DNA of 50,474 nt, from NCBI GenBank assembly GCA_009103225.1, contig RHPI01003508.1, positions 1-50,474 of the forward strand. The letters run 5' to 3'. The notes beneath the pieces are model-generated. The model was not told the origin of the DNA, did no database searches, and worked only from the letters and a program-made list of their open reading frames with translations. Shown here in pieces: positions 37,113 through 49,350 of the stretch. Positions within the stretch are counted from its first letter, which is position 1, and the number at the start of each line of letters is the position of its first letter. Made by a program: the position numbers and the translations under genes. The DNA is from Chlorokybus atmophyticus. Taxonomy: Eukaryota > Streptophyta > Chlorokybophyceae > Chlorokybales > Chlorokybaceae.

Positions 37113-37927
37113 GCCCACCTCTCGCTCCCTGTGCTCAACCTCAGCATGGGCTCCTTAGCAGCTCGCCCGCCATCAAGTCAGCTTGAAGCCCTCCGTGGCA
37201 ACGACAGCAAAGGAACCAAACCTTATCCGACGTGCCAAAGCAGCTGCAGACACGCTGAATGACGACCACGACGACCGCCACGACGACACTACGCAAGGGA
37301 ATGTTGGCAAAGGCAGTGCCCCTGCACTCGAGCATGCGGCTGCCCGGCTGCACTTACCGCGGAGCGACCGCAGTGCGCAATGCTCGTGCGCTGTAGGGAT
37401 TTCTTGCTCTGCGCTTCGCTGGGGCCGGTTGCACTGAATCGTCATCGCTAACTGCATAGCCCTTTATATCAATCTCATGTAGCCGTGGCTAGTTGGCTAA
37501 GCGGCTTAAGCCATTGGATATCGGTTATATTCACGGTTAGAACGCTCCACCGTGCGCACGCGTCAAACATTCAGGAGACGATGCTGCGACGGAGTGGCAA
37601 ATGTCGGCTCATAGGCGACAGGCCAGCCGATACGCCGCCTGTCGATTGTCGGCGCATAGAAGCTCTTCCCCGAGTGAGTTATTTTCAGGCTTGTAACAAC
37701 CTACAACGAAGCGGTGACGCGCACTGTAGTGGTTTGGCAAAGGCCACAGCCGGGCAAACGGCAAAACCCTAACTCTAGCTGGTTGGTGAATCTGGCGTTG
37801 GCAACAGGCTTGAGGAGGTGGCGGTGAAGGCGGTCGTGGATGGCCGGATCGGCGGCGGCGGAGCTGTGAGTGTGCTTGGATGTTGATACCCTGCGCCTAA
37901 GGGGAAGCTGCGGGTCATCTGAGCACA
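37113..37927. promoter_or_regulatory. Divergent promoter of the GH16 and beta-adaptin genes
   Basis: About 815 bp separate two start codons facing away from each other. On the minus strand TATAAAG at 37463-37469 is a candidate TATA box for the GH16 gene. A strong GTAAGT donor at 37352-37357 suggests a 5' leader exon (about 37440-37358) spliced toward the GH16 start. A perfect palindrome GGCTTAAGCC lies near 37502-37511. No TATA box is clear for the beta-adaptin side. Confidence 0.35.
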
Positions 37928-40900
37928 ATGTCGGACTCCAAGTACTTCACAACCACCAAGAAGGGCGAGATTCATGAGCTCAAGCAAGAGCTTAACACGC
38001 CCAATCGGGTATGTGCAATGCTGTGTCAAATGGACGTGCCTTTGCCCAACGGGTGGTTGACACGGGCGGATTGCGGTTGGGCTGCAAACATACACACATT
38101 CATCACCGCGTGCATAGCTGCATGCGTTGCAAATCCGACAATTCGGGGTTACTGTTTTGGACGATTGGTGCGCATCAATGACCATTGCCGCGCAAGATAA
38201 TCACTATGTCATCGTGCTACATTTGCTACGTTTAATCCTAAATCAGCCATGTTGGTCACAATCAGCCACAGTTTTTCGGTGTGGTTTGCATGGCGACTGT
38301 TGTTCAACGCTTATGCCGTGCAACCGACTGTTCAACCGACTGTTGCAAGAATGTTTCATAAGTCACTTCTCCACGCATTAGTCAGCTTCGCCACGTAGGA
38401 GAGGTGCCAGACTTCACCCATGTACACGATGATGCCGAGATGTTGGTTAGTTGTGCGTAGTTGCCTTTCTCTGCTGACTGGCCAATGCAAGGGTTAAATC
38501 GCAGTTTGGTGCACACAAAATTATCAGTTGTGCCATGAGTCGTGCACCTATTGTGTGCGATATGAAGTCGAGCAACACAACTTTGTCTACACATGGGGTA
38601 GTCAACACCAAGTTTCATGGCAGCCCATACTTGACTGTAATACTATGACAGCAAGTATTTACAGGAATAATTGCAATGCAAAGGGAGCTGACTTTATTGG
38701 CTGCGCAGGACAAGAAAAAGGATGCCGTCAAGAAAGTCATTGCAGCCATGACCGTCGGCAAGGATGTGTCCATGTTGTTCACAGATGTAGTGAACTGCAT
38801 GCAAACGGACAACTTGGAGTTGAAGAAGCTGGTGTACTTGTACCTCATCAACTATGCCAAGACACAGCCCGACCTAGCCATACTTGCCGTTAACACCTTT
38901 GTCAAGGTGCGGTTGGTTGACCATGGGGGTTGCTTTGGTGATGGGGCCACATGCATCCACTGTAAAACACAGCACTGAGTAAGTTTCTATTGCCACTAGT
39001 GCCACTAGTGTTGCAGTCCTGGATGGCGCATGCTTTGTAAACCACAGGGCTCAGGATTGCCAATGAACCAGTTTTGCAATGCTGATTTGCGATGGCATCT
39101 ATGTTGTTACCGTTTCAAGTGCGCATAGATGATGGGCCTGGATGCGTATCCATTGAACCACAGCACTTAGTAAATGGCCAGTGTTACAACACTAAGTTGC
39201 AATTGCATCCATGTTGTAACTGTATTCAGTGCCAATGTCATGTCCTGAGTGCGATTGTGCGTCAATATAAGCTCAGCCGCGCACATGCCATTGATGCAAA
39301 CTCCCATTACAACTGCTATTGCAAACAGGACTCCCAAGACCCAAACCCTCTGATCCGAGCTCTGGCTGTGCGTACTATGGGGTGCATTCGAGTGGACAAG
39401 ATTACAGAGTACCTCTGCGACCCATTGCAGCGGTGCTTGAAGGTGACTTGTATCTCTCGCTGCGATGCAGTAGTATGCGAGGTTACGAAAGCCCATTGTC
39501 AAGCCAACACCATTACCTGCATTCTCGCCAGCATGCACTGGCTGATGTTTCTACCATTCGCAGGATGATGATCCGTATGTGCGGAAAACAGCAGCTGTCT
39601 GTGTTGCCAAGCTGTATGACATTAACCCGGAGTTGGTTGAGGACCGTGGCTTCCTCGACACGCTGAAAGACTTGCTGAGCGACAGCAACCCTATGGTCGT
39701 GGCCAATGCAGTTGCATCACTTGCTGAGATCCAGGAGATATCCTCGCATGAGATCTTCCAGATCACCGCCCACACCTTGTTTAAACTCCTGGCGGCTCTC
39801 AATGAGTGCACTGAGTATGTGCTACGTCTTAATTTGCCTAGCAGGAAACCAGATTGCAGATCGATGTTGTGAAACTTCGCAGTACGGTGCTTGAATTTTT
39901 GTTTCACTTCGCAGGTGGGGTCAGGTGTTCATCCTTGACGCTCTTGCTGGATACCAGGCTCGTGATGTCAGAGATGCAGAAAGCATTATCGAGCGTGTTA
40001 CTCCACGTCTTCAGCATGCAAACTGCGCGGTACGCTGTCTAGCGTTGTACTGGACACGCACTTGCATGCCCTAATATCAAATTGCCAAGCCTAACCTTTG
40101 ACTGTGCAGGTGGTTCTGTCCGCCGTCAAGGTTATCATGAAGCAGATGGAGCTGATAAAGAATGACGACATTGTGCGCCAGCTGTGCAAGAAGATGGCAC
40201 CACCACTGGTCACCCTGTTGTCTGCTGAGCCGGAAATCCAGTATGTGGCGTTGCGCAACATCAACTTGATTGTGCAGAAGCGGCCCACAATCCTCAGCCA
40301 TGAAATCAAGGTTTGCATTTGGCTTGAGCTGTGTTGTGCATGATTAGTATTGACCGATAAAGTTCTTGGCCACCAGTGTTGCATGCCAACTTTATCTGCT
40401 TCTGCAGGTGTTTTTCTGTAAATACAATGACCCCATCTACGTGAAAATGGAGAAGCTGGAGATCATGATCATGCTTGCCAATGAAAAGAACATCGACCAG
40501 GTACAGAATGTTGCTGTGTGGCGTTGACATGGTTTGGGTTGTGATTCAGCGGCGCTTAACATAGGTGTTGTATCATACACATCCTAGACTCACTGCATGT
40601 CGTGCAAATGCCAGGTGCTGCTTGAGTTTAAGGAGTATGCAACTGAGGTGGATGTGGACTTTGTGCGTAAAGCTGTACGCGCCATTGGTCGCTGTGCCAT
40701 CAATCTTGATCGGGCAGCAGAACGGTGCATCACTGTGCTGCTCGAGCTCATTCAGACCAAAGTCAACTATGTCGTCCAAGAAGCTATCATTGTTATCAAA
40801 GACATTTTTAGGCGATACCCCAACATGTAAGTGCACCCATGGGCTACTTGCGCTACAATAACCTAGAGCACTGCACCTATGTTTGGTTCTTACAAGCGCC

Positions 40901-42921
40901 TTGACGCTACGTGCAGGTATGAATCGATCATTGCAAACTTGTGCGAGAACCTTGACACATTGGACGAACCTGAGGCCAAGGCGAGTATGATTTGGATTAT
41001 TGGAGAGTATGCTGAGCGTATTGACAATGCAGAGGAGCTTCTTGAACAGTTTCTGGAAACATTCCCCGAGGAGTCTGCACAGGTTTGGGGACTGTCAATA
41101 CTTCACCCTTGTAAACATGTTGCTGAGATTGAAAGCCTGAGGGGGCTAACTCAATCAATTGCTGCAGGTTCAACTACAGCTGCTGACGGCAACAGTCAAG
41201 CTGTTCCTGAAGAAGCCAACTGAGGGCCCGCAAACCATGATACAGGCTGTGCTAAACAATGCAACACAGGAGACGGACAACCCTGATCTTCGCGACCGCG
41301 CGTACGTTTACTGGCGGTTGCTCTCGACAGACCCTGAGGCTGCCAAAGATGTTGTCCTTGCGGAGAAGCCAGTGATATCCGACGATGCCAACCAGCTGGA
41401 TCCCGCTCTACTGGACGAGCTGCTGCGCAACATTGCCACTCTCTCATCAGTGTACCACAAACCTCCGGAGACTTTTGTGAGCCGTACGCGTGCTGCAGTT
41501 ATGCGTGCTGATGAGGTAACAGTCGGAGTGAAGCATTCTGCCAGATTAGTCTTTGTATGCCTGTTACATGAGCCAACCTCTGGATGTTGCAGGTGCACCG
41601 ATCAGTGGACGAGGATGGCTCAGAGGAGGTCTCAGCTCCCATGGAAGGACTGCCTCAGACAGCTGCGCCTCCGGTGTCTGATCCGTTTGGTCTGGGTGCT
41701 GCTCCAGCTCCTGCAGTTGCTCCCAGGTAGAGCACGCATGCACGCGTCATTCAGATGTACAATCATGGCTGGTTGTCATCCTGGTCACCATGAGTAACAG
41801 CCTGCTCAACACGCCGTTGGTCGCAGGGCGGTCGCAGCAGCTGCGCCTGTACCCGATCTGCTCGGCGATCTGTTGTCGCTGGACTTGGGTCAGTCCACTC
41901 CAGCACCGCTGCCTGCATTGCCGCCCGCAGCGTTACCCGCGGCGTCCATGCCTGCCGGCGACTTTGGCATGGGTGACTTTGGCATGATGAGTGCCCCCCC
42001 GCCATCGGTTGCTGCACCGCCAGCCCCAATGGCCATCAGCAAGCCTATCCTTCTCCCTGCCACAAAGGGCCAGGGCCTTGAGATCTCAGGCCAGCTGGCG
42101 CGGGAGGCGGGGCAAATAGTCTACGATCTGACCTTCTCAAACAATAGCTCGACTGTGCTTGATGGATTTATGATTCAACTGAACAAGAACAGCTTTGGCC
42201 TCAGCCCTGCTGGGCCTTTGCAGGTGAACACATCCTTGCTGCAATGGGCACTGCGTGACAGTATGGTGCTGATAGCATTTGTCAAATTGTTGCGACCTAG
42301 GTTCCTCAGGTGCAACCTGGTGGTGTTGCGCATACCAAGCTGCACCTTATTGTAGATGAAGCGAAGGTTGCACCTCCTCCTATAACCGGAATATTGCAGA
42401 TTGCCCTCAAAAACAACCAGCAGCCCGTCTGGTACTTCACAGATACCGTTCATCTGAGCGCCCTGTTTGGGGAAGACGGTGCCATGGACCGCGGTGCATT
42501 TCTCGAAGCTTGGAAGGCTCTGCCCGAGGTTCGTGCACTGCTCTGAGGCTCTCTGCGTTGATGCAGAGCGCATGTTGTAAACATGTGTTGGTCAAGCTGA
42601 TGTTGGATGCCAATGTTTGCTGCTGATGTCTTGCAGGAAGTCGAGCGAACAAGAGACTTTCCCGCCATCCCAATCAGCAGTCTGGACGCGCTGCTTGCAA
42701 AGTTGCAAGCCAGGAACATCTTTTTCATTGCACGCCGAACGCTTAAGGACACGAACCAGGATGTCCTGTACTGCTCACTGAAGTTGCCGCGAAACATCCC
42801 TGTTCTGGTGGAGATCAAGTTCATGCCGGGCATGCCAGGTGTCAGCAGCGCGTGCAAAACGCCCCACCCAGAACTTGCTGACCTGTTCTGGCCAGCACTG
42901 GAGGAAGTCCTCCGCGCATGA
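37928..42921 (+). CDS. AP-1/AP-2 complex beta subunit (beta-adaptin)
   Basis: Fourteen exons, every junction in phase: 37928-38008, 38709-38906, 39329-39442, 39564-39814, 39915-40029, 40110-40310, 40408-40500, 40615-40826, 40917-41082, 41168-41515, 41593-41726, 41827-42223, 42301-42528, 42637-42921; 940 residues, a full family length. The beta subunit is a large chain of clathrin adaptor complexes at the trans-Golgi, endosomes or plasma membrane and recruits clathrin. The N-terminal trunk (about 1-585) is highly conserved: [85 protein letters not shown]. The hinge holds a clathrin-box-like [11 protein letters not shown] (648-658). The ear (about 705-940) includes [11 protein letters not shown] and [19 protein letters not shown], very like plant beta-adaptins. 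Introns are short except the first (700 bp). AP-1 and AP-2 share one beta chain in many lineages, so I do not choose between them. Confidence 0.97.
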
Positions 42922-43541
42922 GAGGTACCTCTGTTAAGCAACAGTCCATGGCATGCATGACATTGTAGTGTAATGTACTCCAAGTTGGTTCATACCGGGG
43001 GTTCAACACATCATGGCATTGGCGCGGGGTTGTGCCCGTCTGTGCAATGCTGATGCGTGTATCAAGGCATGTGCACACAAATGCGACAAGACTGTCATGT
43101 GCAAACATGGATGACATTAGTTGTGAAACTTATGCTTGTGACTATTATATTACCGTAGTGCACTAGGTTGTTTGTCATGAACATGTCACGAAAGTGGTAG
43201 CAATAAGAAAAAGAATATCTTTGCAGCCAGGACAACTTACTGCAACCTGGCATGTACGCTTACAGTCTTGGACTGGTCAGCTGATCGTCTCTAAAGTGAT
43301 AGTTAAACAACATGCCGCACATTTACATTGCTAGCTTTGTGCGACAATGATGGAATTGTGCAAACTTTGCTGCATACATTAATGGCCGATAGGGCTATTG
43401 CTCAAGTTGAAGAGCTTCGCGCGCAACAACTTGGCGCATTTCTGTATTTGGATTGCATTACAAGTGACATTACTACATGGTAGCCAACCTAGCCTGATTA
43501 TGAGATAATTTCCATTTTAAAGTGATACCTTCGATCCATCA

Positions 43542-43543
<2 letters not shown>
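42922..43543. other. 3' flank of beta-adaptin, intergenic
   Basis: TGTAA at 42969-42973, 48 bases past the stop, is a candidate poly(A) signal. Nothing else is recognised. Confidence 0.4.
42969..42973 (+). terminator. Possible TGTAA poly(A) signal for beta-adaptin
   Basis: The chlorophyte-type UGUAA signal 48 bases after the stop codon. It is a short motif, so chance cannot be excluded. Confidence 0.35.

Positions 43544-43581
<38 letters not shown>
43544..43581. repeat. (CT)n microsatellite
   Basis: About 38 bp of pure CT, followed by an ambiguous base at 43584. Confidence 0.95.
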
Positions 43582-43583
<2 letters not shown>

Positions 43584-43584
43584 N

Positions 43585-44802
43585 ACTGTAGCGCATTATG
43601 AATAATATCCACGCAATAGATACACAATGCAGATGTAATAAGGATCATAGAAAAACTTGCATATTGCTTTGAATATATGGCGTGTGCATGGGCTTTCCCT
43701 GCATACCAATGCACAACTGAGCGCACTTATAAGCACTCACAACACACTTGTTGACACTCCATCTTTTGTACACTCAGCCAGCAGCCACTCATGCGGCAAG
43801 TCTCCATTATCTATGGACATGGGCTATCCACGTGCGTTGTCTAAGTGAATGCAGGGAGGTGGTGCGGAAGCAAGCAAAGGGCCAGGTAACAACAGCAAAA
43901 GCAAGTCGGCGGATTGAAGGCAAAGCGCCCAGATAAGGCCTAGTAGCTCGCAGGCAGCACCACAAGCAGCAGCATTAGCAATAGCAAGGGCGAATGGCGA
44001 GGGATGATGTGCGCTGCTGTGCTTGTGAGCATGGCGGCATTGCGGCTACTGCATTGTTGTCCTGGTCTTTGAAATGTGGCTGTAAGACTGCCATGTACTG
44101 CGTTATGCATGCGTACGAACGGCTTCATGCATTACTTGTATAAGTGTAAATTGTTGGTACGGGCAGCACAGTAGCGATTGCTAAAACGACCTTAATGATC
44201 AGCAGCATGACATGAGTTGCAGCACAGCACATGCGCAGCACTACTTACATGGCAAGGACAGATGAACACTCAGCTGTAGACAAACCGGCTACAGTGTAGG
44301 TCACGGCAAAGTCACAAGTGCTCATAAGTGTGCACATAGACTGTATATGCGGCGCGACACCCTGCATGTACATTACGTAGCAGTAACAATGCTGTATTGT
44401 AATTGTGTATAATCATGTTGCAATTGCCAGTATAAAATCGTGACGAAAGCTTGAAGTATACGAGCAAGTACATCCTCACGCACAGTAAACTGTGATGCAT
44501 GCTGCAATAAAATAAGATAGTAATGCCCCCNCTTTGCCTTTCATATGGACACGCGAGTTTGAACAGCATGCTATGAGCGCGTATTGCATTATCAATGTGC
44601 GATTGCATATTTTAATGCAGTAGACATGATACCTGGAATGCAACCGATATTCTGTTTACAAATATCTTCAACCATTAGTGTTGTGACAGCTTACATCAAG
44701 CGCTGTGTATAGGTCAAGCTCTACATACGGTAACAACTTATGCTATCAACATCAAATGGTGAAGGCCATGAATATTACGTTCATGCACTTTCCTGCAATG
44801 TT

Positions 44803-44838
<36 letters not shown>

Positions 44839-46539
44839 NCGTTAATGTCAGCTTTGCACAAAGGCATAGTGTACAAACAATGTAACGCAAAATTGCGCAT
44901 ACATCGTACATATGCATTCGCAAGCTGTGTGTATGCAGTGTACAAAGATTGTGCTACTGCGATGCATTTGCTCTGATGTGTGCGTAATAAATGTGCATGT
45001 ACAAAATTTGCTCATCTGTGAACACATTCATTATATTGATTATATATATATCAAAATTATCAGATGGACTTTTCATGTTTCAATTTTCCCGGGCCGGGGG
45101 GCTGGAGTGATCAAGGACTGAAATTCGACAGCAATGTGCAAGGCGGAGTCTTCATGCGCATGATTCACAGGCAGCTATGACTTGACAAGTTGCTGCTATA
45201 TATGGCATAATTCAGACCGGATCAAGCCAAAAATGGAATAGAACAGCAGCATGGAGCTCACTTTCTATTTATGGCGCGCAATGCATGCGATCATGACCGC
45301 TGCGTTGTTTATCGCGCATGTCGCGCCATGGATGCGAAGATCGCGTCAGCCACAGCGCGCCATACGCGGCAGCTTTGGCTTCTTGCAACCGACGACCAGC
45401 CGACAAGCCATATGACACCCACGCAGTCAATCATGCATGCAGCGTTATGGTTGCGTTGCCGCCAAGCAGAGACAAGTGGACGGCGCGTCACCCCACCCGC
45501 GCATGCCGCCGCGTGACTTCCTTCAGGAAAAGAGGCCTCCGCAATGGAATGGGGACGAATGGGCGTATCCAGCTACGCAGGATTCAGCAGTACAGTGCCG
45601 CGCAGCGTACGTACCAGAGTTAGTTAGCATAACGTAAAAAACCGTTCACTTGTATCAACCATTGAAATCTTGCAGATTTTAGCCTTCAACTGACGAGGAG
45701 CCGACAAAAGGGTTAATGGTTTCAAACACTACCCCAAAGGGGCCCTGACACGACAAGGCTCATGGGGTTGGTGTCCATCCAAGCATGACAAACTGTAACT
45801 GCGTACCGAAGTGCCGGTTTGTAACTTTCGTGATACCTGCACAAGAGTGAAGGTAATTCTTTTAACTTTCATCAATTATACTCGATTAACAAATGGGTGT
45901 ACACATTGACATTATTCATAAATTCTTACATTAATACTAAGATATTTATCATGTGTTTTATGTATGCTTGCAATTTAAAGAGCTGAAGTTATAAGAAACT
46001 GCTTTAATGCGTAAAGTAGTAAGCATGTTAATGTGCAACAACAACCATATGGAATGCATGCTGTGCTGTGTCTAAAGTGCACAATGATGCATACATGCGT
46101 TATTATAATTTGATGGGAAATGTAAATCATTATGCACTAAGTTTGCATAATAGCTACAATACAAGCTCTAATATAACCATATCTTTAGATCTTTACTGCA
46201 ATGCTGTATTATAGTTGCATGCTATTTTCACTTGTAAGCTATGAGTTAACGACTTGTAGGCTATAACATAAGATAAAATGTCTTTTAATGTATTAACGCT
46301 ACAGTAGAATAGATCTATAGAACAAGTTTTGTTTACTCGTAGGGGTGTTACGATGTCAAATGGGCCTGATAACGACTACATGCATGGCGATTGCTGGCAG
46401 CAATTTGCTGCATTTATCACCGCAACATGTATTTACTTACTGTTGTGTACCGGTATGCATGTACACTGAAACACATGGATCATCCGAAATAAGATGTGCG
46501 GACTGCTGTAACATGGATAAACTTGAATAATGGCCCTTG
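43585..46539. other. Intergenic with homopolymer C and no supported gene
   Basis: A run of C at 44804-44838 ends in an ambiguous base at 44839; another N follows five Cs at 44531. A GC-rich block at about 45270-45640 is open on both strands without recognisable product. The stretch 45840-46340 is strongly AT-rich. Confidence 0.4.
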
Positions 46540-47345
46540 ACCTCAACCGCACAGGCCCTGCTTGTCGGTTATACTCAACCAGCGTACCCGCCTGTCAGTC
46601 GACCGCGGGTTATTCACGGTCCATGCATTTTGTTCGTCCTTTGGAAGAGCCAAAGGGGTGTACGTCTCCAGGTCGAATCGGCGTCTGATATGTCGTACCA
46701 CCAGCAGAACCACCGACCATGCGACTTCATGCATGGCGCCAGTTGCGACGCGTGCATTTGGATGCATTCCCACGACAAGACAAGACATTCGTGTCAGCAA
46801 CGCACTTTCCAGCCAATCGCAACGTTATTGTACCGAGCAACGTGCACTCAAGCTTGGCGTGTAGCTGTCACACGTCAAGCCACGCGCGTCCGTACAGTAT
46901 TTGAAAACGATATCAAGCAAGCGTATGTTCACAAAGTAGGTACGTTTCGTAACCCCCTGTGTCCAATAGCGCGCCGAAGTTGGTTCCTCCGCAGGAATCG
47001 CTTTGGTCGGCGGGAGATTCACCAAGTTGCGGCTTAACCGGAACAGTCCAGTGACACGCGAGTCGCAAGCCAGGCAATAGGCGTACTGATGCTGCCCACC
47101 TGTACTCCGTACAGGTGCCTCCCTGGATGCACGACCGGTTCAGCCAACGGCCTCGTCCGGGCATGAAGCCGTACACCTGCAGTAGTACGGGATCCGTTCG
47201 CTTCGGAAAACTTTCCAGAAACGGCAGGCATCTTCAGTACAAACGCATGCATCGCCGCGGGGCGTACGAAAGTGGGTACGCGCGTGGCTCGATCTTGAGG
47301 CGTACAACAAATCTCTGCTCGATCTGGGCGTACGGCTAGCGAGGG
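46540..47345. other. GC-rich block, possibly a decayed mobile element
   Basis: The base composition shifts to GC-rich with frequent CGTACG and CGCG words, and long frames are open on both strands (for example plus 46537-47037 and minus 47034-47351). None shows a domain I recognise. The sharp boundary with AT-rich flanks suggests inserted sequence, but no terminal repeats were found. Confidence 0.25.
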
Positions 47346-48030
47346 AGACACTCAGGCTTTTCCATGATTAATGACACGGTTAAAGTGCGTGTCCATGTGT
47401 GGTGGGGTGGGGGCTGTCATGAACACCATTTGGCCAGGGAGGGGCCACTAGGGCTCTACGTGTACCGGTAGGCCCTAGGGTCAGTGCGCGAGCATATTTG
47501 TCACGTCAACCCTTTCATCATGACAAGTTGTTGGTTCGGTAGGTGTGACCTGCCCACGGTGGCTTGTGTGCTGCTGCTTTGGGCGTGTCATAGATTCCAA
47601 AGGCACGCAAGCAAGAAGTTCATTGCGTACTGCTGTGCTTACTGTTACGGACCTGTACATGTAGCTTGGCTGTGAGCCTCAGAGTATAGTGTACTAGTGT
47701 ACGAGTGAGCAGTTGCCTTGGCGGCGAAGGCATAAGCGGAGGCGGTGGTTGTTGTAAAACGACTCGCTTGGGACAGCTTTCCTTGTCCGTGTGTGGCAGT
47801 GTGACGTTGACGTGCGTTGCAGCAGCGCAGCTCTGCTTTGCTCGCTGCTGCTGCTTACTGTGGCGGACACAGCTGGTATTGTGGGGGGTGCAGCTGCTGC
47901 CCTCGGAGGCGTGGTGGTTGCCGCTGTGATTGGTGTGACAGGCGGAGGCGTGGTCTGCTGCTGTGAAGGCCGAGCTAGCTGACTGGTGCACCCCTCAGCG
48001 CACCGCTAGCTGTGGTGCGGCCACTTGTAG
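47346..48030 (+). other. Upstream part of the LSD1/bZIP gene, unresolved
   Basis: This interval probably holds the promoter and first exon or exons of the gene that begins by 48031. A frame at 47791-47982 encodes a small-residue hydrophobic stretch (GGVVVAAVIGVTGGGVV), but I could not splice it in phase to the next exon. Confidence 0.25.
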
Positions 48031-49350
48031 CCTGTGGAGGCTGTGACCTTGAAGTTTGTTGTGCTGCTACCATCAGTCGCCCTGGAGACCGCCGCCGTCA
48101 CCCCCTCTCTGGCCTCTTTGCTGACGGCGTCCGCAGCGTCGTGTGGCTTGACCACTTCAGACATGTGGACCAGACCGGGGCCTTCTCAGGCCCAGCATGA
48201 CCTTTTAGCAGGTACAACAGCAAGCTGATGTCGCCCCTGCATGCATGTCTACATTGCTGTCATCATTGTGGTTGTTGCTAACATGGTTATTGACGCCGTC
48301 GTCCGCAGGAGCAGCAGTGCACGCAGGCGAGCCGCAATGTCAGCTGACATGCAGCCGCTGCAGAACTGTGCTGGTTTACCCGCGCGGCGCCTCAAACGTG
48401 CTCTGTGTGCTTTGCAACACCGTTACTGCCGTGCCAGGTGAGCAGTAGCCGCCATTTGCCGCTGCAGCAAGTTCTGTATGGTCATTTGTTTTGCTGACTA
48501 AGCATACTGAGCCACCCTTTCTGTCCAGGTGGCCCACACAGGTTACCTACTTCTAGGCCAGCAGCTGACGCGCCGCAAGCGAAGGTGGCCAAGGTGCAAT
48601 GTGTTGTGCCTCCTGTGAAAGACTACCCTGAGAAGGTCTACAATCAGTCGCCAACGTCGCCTCTGTCGCTTGGTGAGTGCCTTGACTGCATTAGTTTGTT
48701 GTCTCGCTTCAGCTAAGTTGTTGGTGCTGCTCACTTACACGGGTGCATGTATGCTGCAGAGCTGTCCATACAGACCCCACGACTGGACTCTGCCAGAGAC
48801 GCTGTGCATGCAGAAGAGGTGCTCAGAAGCGCTCAAAGTCTCAGCAATGATGCCAATGCTTATGAACGCATGAAGCGCCGCAGGAGGTAACACGCGCTCT
48901 TACTGCAACACAGCAACAGCTCCATGCAGTTTGCCTCGCCATGCACATGCGCTTGCGTGCCCGCACACGCACACACACATTAGCCTGACTTTCACTCTTC
49001 AATGCAGAGAGACTGCTCAGCGCTCAAGAGCTCGCAAAGCTGCTTATATGCGCGCTTTGGAGATTGAGAACGCCACTCTCCGGCAAGACTGCTCCAGCAT
49101 GCGGAAGGAGATTACCCGCCTGCTGAACGAACTTACCGAGGTGTCGCCCGCCACTGCCAGCCACCACATTACAGCTCTGCCCGCATCTCCTCCTCCTCCT
49201 CCTCAACCCCCCTCTGTGGCCCCTGACAGTCCCAAGCCGGAGTCTTCTGATGAGGTGAGCAAGCTTCCTGAGCCCTGACGTGTATTGTGTGCGTTTCATG
49301 GCTGTACCGATCTTGTGTTTTTACTCTGTTCCTGTCCTGCGCAGGCGTAG
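48031..49350 (+). CDS. LSD1-type zinc finger fused to a bZIP domain (5' end partial)
   Basis: Exons that agree in phase: 48031-48211, 48309-48437, 48529-48672, 48760-48886, 49008-49254, 49345-49350 (last codon and TAG); 278 residues from the first exon found. The second exon holds one LSD1-type finger, [19 protein letters not shown] followed by [11 protein letters not shown], with the Cys pairs and YPRGAS core that define this plant-type finger. After a Pro-rich linker, the fourth and fifth exons encode a basic region ([18 protein letters not shown]) and a leucine zipper with heptads L-L-M-L-V (ALEIENATL through LTEV). The tail is Pro/Ser-rich. bZIP dimers bind DNA; LSD1-type fingers mediate protein contacts in plant cell-death regulators. 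The invariant basic-region Asn is Arg here. The start is not found: a TAG lies just upstream of 48031, so an earlier exon is expected unless ATG 48154 is used. If the last intron is retained, the protein ends at TGA 49276-49278. Confidence 0.8.

Noticed and set aside
37483-37560. tRNA-like text (GGCTAAGCGG resembling an A box, GGTTAGAAC resembling a B box)
   Set aside because: The B box lacks the needed TTCGA core, and no acceptor or anticodon stem can be drawn.
46537-47351. Long frames on both strands suggestive of a polymerase or integrase
   Set aside because: No catalytic motif of reverse transcriptase, RNase H or integrase could be found in any frame.
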